Source: Methylocystis rosea SV97 | GTDB lineage: Bacteria; Pseudomonadota; Alphaproteobacteria; Rhizobiales; Beijerinckiaceae | Reading direction: 5' to 3' | DNA: 64,000 bases | NCBI RefSeq assembly: GCF_000372845.1 | Contig: NZ_KB889963.1 | Coordinates: 1,422,146 to 1,486,145 of the forward strand | Shown: piece by piece, positions 58,586 through 64,000 of the stretch | How positions within the stretch are numbered: the stretch's first letter is position 1 | How the letters are laid out: every line of letters begins with the position of its first letter | Program-made: the position numbers and the translations under genes | Notes under the pieces: model-generated | The model's input: the letters and a program-made list of their open reading frames with translations, nothing else | Databases searched by the model: none | What the model was told of the DNA's origin: nothing

Positions 58586-59041
58586 GGCCTTCCTCCTGAT
58601 TCCGCACTCACTGCGAGCGCAGCGAAGCGACCCGTCATGACGCAGCGCTCTCGGGATTGCTTCGTCGCTTGCGTTCCTCGCGATGAGCGCAGTGTATCTA
58701 CAGGGTAGAAACATAGGCGACGGCGGTCGGCGCGTCAACATTCGCGCCGCAGCGCTTGCCAATGGTTTCCGCGTCATGGCCGGGCTTGTCCCGGCCATCC
58801 ACGCCGGGACGTTGCGCCAAGCTGCGGGACTCGCGTCACGTCGACGCGTGGATGCCCGGCACAAGGCCGGGCATGACGCGGAGAGGTTACCGCATGATTT
58901 TTTTCACAAGTCGCGTCACCCGACTTGCGGCGGCTCCTCAGCTGAGGGTGAGGAAGAAGGGCGCTCTTCCTCGCTTGTTGAACTCCCCTCGCCATAGCCT
59001 TACAACCGCGCCAGCTTCACCGCATCATTTTCGGGATATTC
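58586..59041. other. Intergenic region between mazE and dapD
   Basis: About 455 bases with no gene. It contains a mixed palindromic stretch (58605-58690) of the type CACTGCGAGC...GCGTTCCTCGCGATGAGC and the family C copy at 58771-58881. The divergent promoters are presumably here. Confidence 0.6.
58771..58881. repeat. Family C dispersed nested palindrome
   Basis: GCGTCATGGCCGGGCTTGTC to ACAAGGCCGGGCATGACGCG, with inner CCATCCACGCCG and CGCGTGGATGCC. Same design as 55675-55813. Confidence 0.75.
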
Positions 59042-59898
<857 letters not shown>

Positions 59899-59899
<1 letters not shown>

Positions 59900-60372
59900 T
59901 GGACGCCGAGCGCCTGCGTTTTCTCTACCGAACCGATCAGGGCCGCATTGATCGCGCGACCTGGCGGCGCGGCGCGGGCGCGCTCATCGCGGTGCTTTTG
60001 CCGCTGACGCTGATCTGGTTCGCGCTTGCGCCCTATTCGGTCCACGATCTGGCGACGACGCCCTTCTTCGCGCCGATGACGATTCTCGCCTACTTCTATG
60101 TCATCTTTTACGCCTTCGCCGTGATGCTGATCGTGGTGAGCTTCATCAATCTTTCGGCCAAGCGCTGTCGCGACCGCGGCCTTACGCCGCCGCTCGGCCT
60201 TGCGAGCCTCGCGCCGCTCCTGGCGCTGCTTGCCGGCGCGGCGCACTTTCTGCAGCCGCGCGTCGCCGAAGTCATGTCGCGCTGGTATGTCTGGGGCGTC
60301 GACGCGCTCTTTGTCGCCGCTGCTCTGTGGACCATCTATGAATTGGGTTGGCGCGAGGAGTCGCTGTCGTAG
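59899..60372 (+). CDS. DUF805 membrane protein
   Basis: About 157 residues from ATG 59899 (MDAERLRFLYRTDQGRIDR) overlapping the dapD stop. Four hydrophobic segments (GALIAVLLPLTLIWFALA, MTILAYFYVIFYAFAVMLI, PPLGLASLAPLLALLAGAA, WGVDALFVAAALWTIY) and the R-x-N/D RATWR and SAKRCRDRGLTP motifs match DUF805. Function unknown; coupled to dapD. Confidence 0.82.
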
Positions 60373-60380
60373 TGCGCTTT

Positions 60381-60506
60381 ACCTCCTCCTTGATGGGGGA
60401 GGTCGGCAGGCGGAGCCTGCCGGGAGGGGGTGAGATACAGTATTCACCCCACCCCGCCTTGCTGCGCAAGGCGACCCTCCCCGTCGAGGGGAGGGTGAGC
60501 TTCTGA
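60381..60506. repeat. Family E dispersed repeat
   Basis: Cluster of short palindromes: CCTCCTCCTTGATGGGGGAG, CGGCAGGCGGAGCCTGCCG and CCTTGCTGCGCAAGG, ending CCCCGTCGAGGGGAGGG. Lies between the DUF805 gene and dapE. Confidence 0.7.
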
Positions 60507-60552
60507 AACCGTCAACGATGCTGCCTGCTCGAAGTAACAAAGCGAATTGACG

Positions 60553-61734
60553 ATGACCCAATCCCGCGCTGTCGCGCTTACCCGCGAACTCATCCGCTGT
60601 CCGTCCGTGACGCCGGCCGACGCCGGCGCGCTCGACGTCGTCGAGAAGGCGCTGAAGGCGGTCGGCTTCGAGACGCATCGAATCGTCTTCTCCGCGCCGG
60701 GCACGCCCGACATCGACAATCTCTTCGCCAAGATCGGCTCGGGCGCGCCGCATCTCGCTTTCGCTGGGCACACCGACGTCGTGCCGCCCGGCGATCCGGC
60801 GCGCTGGCGCTTCGAACCCTTCGCCGCGGAAGTCTCCGATGGCCGCGTCTACGGTCGCGGCGCCTCGGACATGAAGGGCGCCATCGCCGCATTCGCCGCC
60901 GCCGCGATCGCCTATGTCGAGCGGCATAGGGCGCAGAATGTAAAATCTTGGGGAACGCTCTCGCTGCTCATCACCGGCGATGAGGAAGGCGTGTCGATCA
61001 ACGGCACGGTGAAGCTGCTCGAATGGGCGCGAGCGCGCGGCGAGCGCTTCGATCATTGCATCGTCGGCGAGCCCAGCAATGCGTCGACGCTCGGCGACAT
61101 GATCAAGATCGGCCGGCGCGGTTCGCTCAGCGGACGCATTCGCGTCATCGGCAAGCAGGGCCATGTCGCCTATCCGCAGCGCGCGGAAAATCCGGCGCCG
61201 ATCATCGCGCGCATCGTCTCTGCGCTCTCGGGGCACGAACTCGATAAGGGCACGACGCATTTCGAGCGCTCCAATCTCGAATTTTCCACGATCGACATCG
61301 GCAATCCGGCGGTCAATGTCATCCCCGGCGAAGCGCGCGCGCAGTTCAATGTCCGCTTCAACGACGTCTGGACGCATGAGTCGCTGAAAGAGCGCATTCT
61401 GCAGGTCATCAAGGAAGCGGCGCCGAACGCGAATGTCGAAGTCGAATTCCCGCCGTCGAACGCGAGGTCCTTCATCACCAAGCCTGGCGCCTTCACAGAA
61501 CTCGTGGTTGACGCCGTGCGGCAGGTGACGGGCCTGACGCCGGAACTCTCGACGACCGGCGGCACGTCGGACGCGCGCTTCATCGTCAATTATTGTCCGG
61601 TGCTGGAGCTCGGCCTCACCAATGAGACGATTCACGCGGTCGACGAGAACGCCCGCGTCGCCGATATCGACGGGCTCTGCGCGGTCTATACGCGAATCAT
61701 CGAGCGCTATTTCGAGCCTGCATCCGCTCGATGA
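60553..61734 (+). CDS. dapE: Succinyl-diaminopimelate desuccinylase
   Basis: A 393-residue M20 metallopeptidase-fold enzyme. LAFAGHTDVVPPG, GRGASDMKGAIAA and LITGDEEGVS hold metal ligands. It cleaves N-succinyl-LL-diaminopimelate. Start ATG 60553; a TTG at 60547 is possible. The 3' end overlaps the convergent phosphatase gene by 38 bases. Confidence 0.94.
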   Translation: MTQSRAVALTRELIRCPSVTPADAGALDVVEKALKAVGFETHRIVFSAPGTPDIDNLFAKIGSGAPHLAFAGHTDVVPPGDPARWRFEPFAAEVSDGRVYGRGASDMKGAIAAFAAAAIAYVERHRAQNVKSWGTLSLLITGDEEGVSINGTVKLLEWARARGERFDHCIVGEPSNASTLGDMIKIGRRGSLSGRIRVIGKQGHVAYPQRAENPAPIIARIVSALSGHELDKGTTHFERSNLEFSTIDIGNPAVNVIPGEARAQFNVRFNDVWTHESLKERILQVIKEAAPNANVEVEFPPSNARSFITKPGAFTELVVDAVRQVTGLTPELSTTGGTSDARFIVNYCPVLELGLTNETIHAVDENARVADIDGLCAVYTRIIERYFEPASAR

Positions 61735-62164
61735 AGGCGGCCCAAACCGGGTCGGGCGTCCATATTCTATCGAGGTCGGCGCGGGCGCGGGCCTCTTCCA
61801 TGCCTGCGCTGATCCGGTAGAGATAGAGAAAGGCCGAGACCCGGTAGTTCGCGATGCAGTGGACATGCGTCGCAGCTTCGCTGGCGCCTTCAAAAGCCTC
61901 ACAGAAGCGATCGAAGTCGGCTTGCGTGGGATTTTGAAAATCGACCGGAATATGCGTGTAGCGCAGGCCCAGCGTCGCCAGAATCTCCGCTTCGTTCTTG
62001 AGCGCCTTCTCACTCGTCGCGGGCGCGAGATTGATCACCTCGCGCACGCCAAGCGCGGCGATCTCATCGAACTGCGCTTGCGTCGGCTGGCCGGACGTCG
62101 TGGTCCGCTCATCGAGGCGCAGCCAATTGTAGATGTCGACGGGATCGGCCACTGGCGCTCTCAC
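61697..62164 (-). CDS. Tyrosine-phosphatase-like protein with atypical P-loop
   Basis: About 155 residues from GTG 62164. The segment DIYNWLRLDERTTTSGQPTQ at the N-terminus is typical of the BLH/DSP-like family; the P-loop reads HCIANYRVSAF, i.e. Cys-x4-Arg instead of the canonical Cys-x5-Arg. Such proteins are conserved in Alphaproteobacteria; catalytic status is unclear. It follows the aminotransferase gene by 34 bases on the same strand and overlaps dapE at the 3' end. Confidence 0.75.
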   Translation of the reverse strand: MRAPVADPVDIYNWLRLDERTTTSGQPTQAQFDEIAALGVREVINLAPATSEKALKNEAEILATLGLRYTHIPVDFQNPTQADFDRFCEAFEGASEAATHVHCIANYRVSAFLYLYRISAGMEEARARADLDRIWTPDPVWAAFIERMQARNSAR

Positions 62165-62198
62165 GCATTGCGTTTCATGCGAAGCAGACGCCTGCGCG

Positions 62199-63416
62199 TC
62201 ACCCGCGCGCGGCGAGCGGCACGACATTATGCAGCTGCGCATCCGCCGTCTCGAAGAAGCGGCGCAGATTACGCGCCGCCTGACGAATCCGCTGCTCGTT
62301 CTCGACAAGCGCAAGGCGCACGAACCCCTCGCCATGCTCGCCGAAGCCCTCGCCCGGCGCAACGGCGACGTCGGCCTTCTCGATCAGCAGCTTCGAAAAT
62401 TCGAGCGTCGAGATGTTACGGAAGCGCTCGGGCGCCGGCGCCCAGGCGAACATCGAGGCGCGCGGCGCCGGGATCGGCCAGCCGGCCTGCGCGAAGCTCT
62501 CGACCATCACGTCGCGCCGCCGTTTGTAGATCGCGCGCATCTCCCTGACGCAATCGTCGGAGCCGTTGAGCGCCGCGACCGCCGCGACCTGCACCGGCGT
62601 GAAGGCGCCGTAATCGAGATAGCTCTTCACCCGCGCTAGCGCCGAGAGCAGCCGCTCATTGCCGACGGCGAAGCCGATGCGCCAGCCGGCCATCGAGAAG
62701 GTCTTCGACATCGAGGTGAATTCCACCGTCACATCCATCGCGCCCGGCACCTGCAGCATAGAGGGCGGCGGATTGTCATCGAAATAGACTTCGGCGTAGG
62801 CGAGGTCGGAGAGCACGAAGATCTCGTGCTTCTTCGCGAAGGCGACGAGATCCTTATAGAAGTCGAGGGATGCCACTTCCGCCGTCGGATTGGACGGATA
62901 GCAGACGACCACCGCGATGGGTTTGGGGATCGAGTGGATGATCGCGCGCTCCAGCGCCACGAAATAGTCCGGCGTCGGCGCCGAGGGCACGGAGCGGATG
63001 ACGCCGCCGGCCATCAGAAAGCCGAAGGCGTGGATCGGGTAGGAGGGGTTTGGCACCAGCACCACGTCGCCCGGCGCGGTGATCGCCTGCGCCATATTGG
63101 CGAAGCCCTCCTTGGAGCCGAGCGTCGCGACGACCTGCGACTCGGGGTCGAGCGTGACGCCGAAGCGGCGCGCGTAATAGCCGGCCTGGGCGCGGCGCAG
63201 CCCGGCGATGCCCTTGCTGGCCGAATAGCGGTCGGTGCGCGGCTTGCCGGCGGTCTCGACCAGCTTGTCGATGACGTGCTTGGGGGCGGGCAGGTCGGGA
63301 TTGCCCATGCCGAGGTCGATGATGTCGGCGCCGCCGGCGCGGGCGCGCGCCTTGAGGCGGTTCACCTGCTCGAAGACGTAAGGCGGCAGACGCTTGATGC
63401 GATAGAAATCCGACAT
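62199..63416 (-). CDS. alaC: AlaC-like class I/II aminotransferase
   Basis: A 405-residue fold-type I aminotransferase from ATG 63416 (MSDFYRIKRLPPYVFEQVN). IIDLGMGNPDLPAPKHVIDK, YPSNPTAEV, SDLAYAEVYFD and the PLP lysine in SMSKTFSMAGWRIG match AlaC, the glutamate-pyruvate aminotransferase. Many such proteins are annotated as LL-diaminopimelate aminotransferase; since dapD and dapE lie next to it, N-succinyl-diaminopimelate aminotransferase (DapC) activity is possible. Substrate not decided. Confidence 0.85.
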   Translation of the reverse strand: MSDFYRIKRLPPYVFEQVNRLKARARAGGADIIDLGMGNPDLPAPKHVIDKLVETAGKPRTDRYSASKGIAGLRRAQAGYYARRFGVTLDPESQVVATLGSKEGFANMAQAITAPGDVVLVPNPSYPIHAFGFLMAGGVIRSVPSAPTPDYFVALERAIIHSIPKPIAVVVCYPSNPTAEVASLDFYKDLVAFAKKHEIFVLSDLAYAEVYFDDNPPPSMLQVPGAMDVTVEFTSMSKTFSMAGWRIGFAVGNERLLSALARVKSYLDYGAFTPVQVAAVAALNGSDDCVREMRAIYKRRRDVMVESFAQAGWPIPAPRASMFAWAPAPERFRNISTLEFSKLLIEKADVAVAPGEGFGEHGEGFVRLALVENEQRIRQAARNLRRFFETADAQLHNVVPLAARG

Positions 63417-63487
63417 TCTGTGTTTGTTCCGGAAGGCGCGAAGCGGCAAGTCTAGCGCATTTTGGCGCGGGCGTCAGGGGCGGGGGG

Positions 63488-63570
63488 CGAGGCTCCAGGG
63501 CGATCGGGTGAAGGGCCTCCCTCATCCCGAGGAGCATGCGCAGCACGCGCTCGAAGGGCGAGGAAGCCCG
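63488..63570. repeat. Family B dispersed palindrome
   Basis: GAGGCTCCAGGGCGATCGGG, then CTCATCCCGAGGAGCATGCG and CAGCACGCGCTCGAAGGGCG. The GGGCGATCGGGTGAAGGGC flank matches that at 27.3 kb in inverse. Confidence 0.68.
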
Positions 63571-63620
63571 TTCGCGTATTTTTCCTCACCCTCGTCCTTC
63601 GCCGACGTCCGGCGCCCCGA

Positions 63621-64000
63621 TCACTCGGTGGTGACGATGACGAAATCCTTGCCCGAGCGGCTGTCGGGCGACAGCGGCGCGTCGGTCAGCACCATGGTCA
63701 TGCCGGGATGCATGCGCTCCTGCATGGCCGCGTTGAAGGACGGGTCGGCGCGAAGCCGCTGGATCACATCCTGGTTCGGCGCGAGCGTCGCATCCTCTTG
63801 ATGATGCGTGATCGCGCTCCAATGCATGCCGCGCGAAGTCTGGTCGGCGCCGTTCAGCACGAACACATGCGAGCCGAGCTTGTCGGCGCCCTCCAAGCCA
63901 AGCACAGATCGCGCGACCACATGGTCGTTCTCGATCAGCTCGATCACATGGTCGGCCGACGAGGCGACGACGCTGGTGACGGGGAAATTCTCGGCTTCCG
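63621..64000 (-). CDS. L,D-transpeptidase-like protein, C-terminal part (runs off right edge)
   Basis: About 126 C-terminal residues are visible; the frame is open beyond base 64000. The segments IELIENDHVVARS, LGSHVFVLNGADQT, MQERMHPGMTMVLTDAPLSP and SGKDFVIVTTE resemble the C-terminal region of Rhizobiales L,D-transpeptidase-family proteins that lie after the YkuD domain. The YkuD catalytic part itself is not in view, so the name is provisional. Ends 204 bases before the alaC-like gene start. Confidence 0.55.
   Translation of the reverse strand, partial: EAENFPVTSVVASSADHVIELIENDHVVARSVLGLEGADKLGSHVFVLNGADQTSRGMHWSAITHHQEDATLAPNQDVIQRLRADPSFNAAMQERMHPGMTMVLTDAPLSPDSRSGKDFVIVTTE

Noticed and set aside
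60379-62013. Open frame of 544 codons on the minus strand over dapE
   Set aside because: dapE motifs are clear on the plus strand; this is a shadow.

Overview
The window reads as one contiguous piece of a GC-rich alphaproteobacterial chromosome, most likely of the order Hyphomicrobiales (Rhizobiales). The evidence is the CtrA and ChpT cell-cycle genes, an EipA-like protein, a bactofilin, the rpmH-rnpA-yidC-engB-argB block, Rhizobiales-type lone-palindrome repeats between genes, and overlapping ATGA/GTGA gene junctions. A methylotroph or methanotroph relative is plausible because of the methanethiol oxidase operon, but no diagnostic C1 gene such as pmoA or mxaF is present, so the genus is not settled.

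Layout. 0-12.3 kb is an amino-acid and amine catabolism block: the 5' end of eutB (reading off the left edge), an ethanolamine/choline-kinase-like gene, a sarcosine/dimethylglycine dehydrogenase-like flavoprotein, an ornithine/lysine-type aminotransferase, an ALDH7-type semialdehyde dehydrogenase, a DUF1338 2-oxoadipate dioxygenase/decarboxylase, a threonine dehydrogenase with its ketobutyrate CoA ligase, and a Cys/Met-metabolism PLP enzyme. 12.4-19.3 kb holds a partner-switching module (STAS antagonist, HATPase anti-sigma-like kinase, five-PAS SpoIIE phosphatase) with a large NAD-glutamate dehydrogenase inside it. 19.3-20.8 kb holds two rubrerythrin-like genes, one fused to a [2Fe-2S] ferredoxin. 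21.3-22.6 kb is an IS element, followed by a secreted protein with nine four-cysteine repeats and a repeat-rich intergenic zone.

27.4-31.7 kb is the most notable system: a family 2A encapsulin shell gene followed by a cysteine desulfurase with a 318-residue disordered N-terminal extension (the expected cargo-loading domain), with a serine acetyltransferase transcribed divergently. This is a sulfur-handling protein nanocompartment locus. 32-46.7 kb is mostly housekeeping: ftsY, yciB, xerD, bactofilin, tRNA-Glu(CTC), a bacterial homologue of trimethylguanosine synthase, sucC, a TPR protein, EVE and YciI proteins, eipA-like, cysQ, chpT and ctrA.

47.2-51.4 kb is a methanethiol oxidase operon (TetR regulator, DUF4242 protein, mtoX, SCO1/SenC-like, MauG-like) with the same 16-bp candidate operator before the regulator and before the operon. 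51.5-64 kb is housekeeping: rpmH, rnpA, yidC, engB, argB, cobB, a HAD nucleotidase, DinB, a mazEF pair separated by a dispersed repeat, dapD, dapE, an AlaC-like aminotransferase, and a partial L,D-transpeptidase-like gene at the right edge. Four families of dispersed palindromic repeats (called A, B, C and E here) occupy many intergenic spaces; one lies inside the mauG-like coding sequence.
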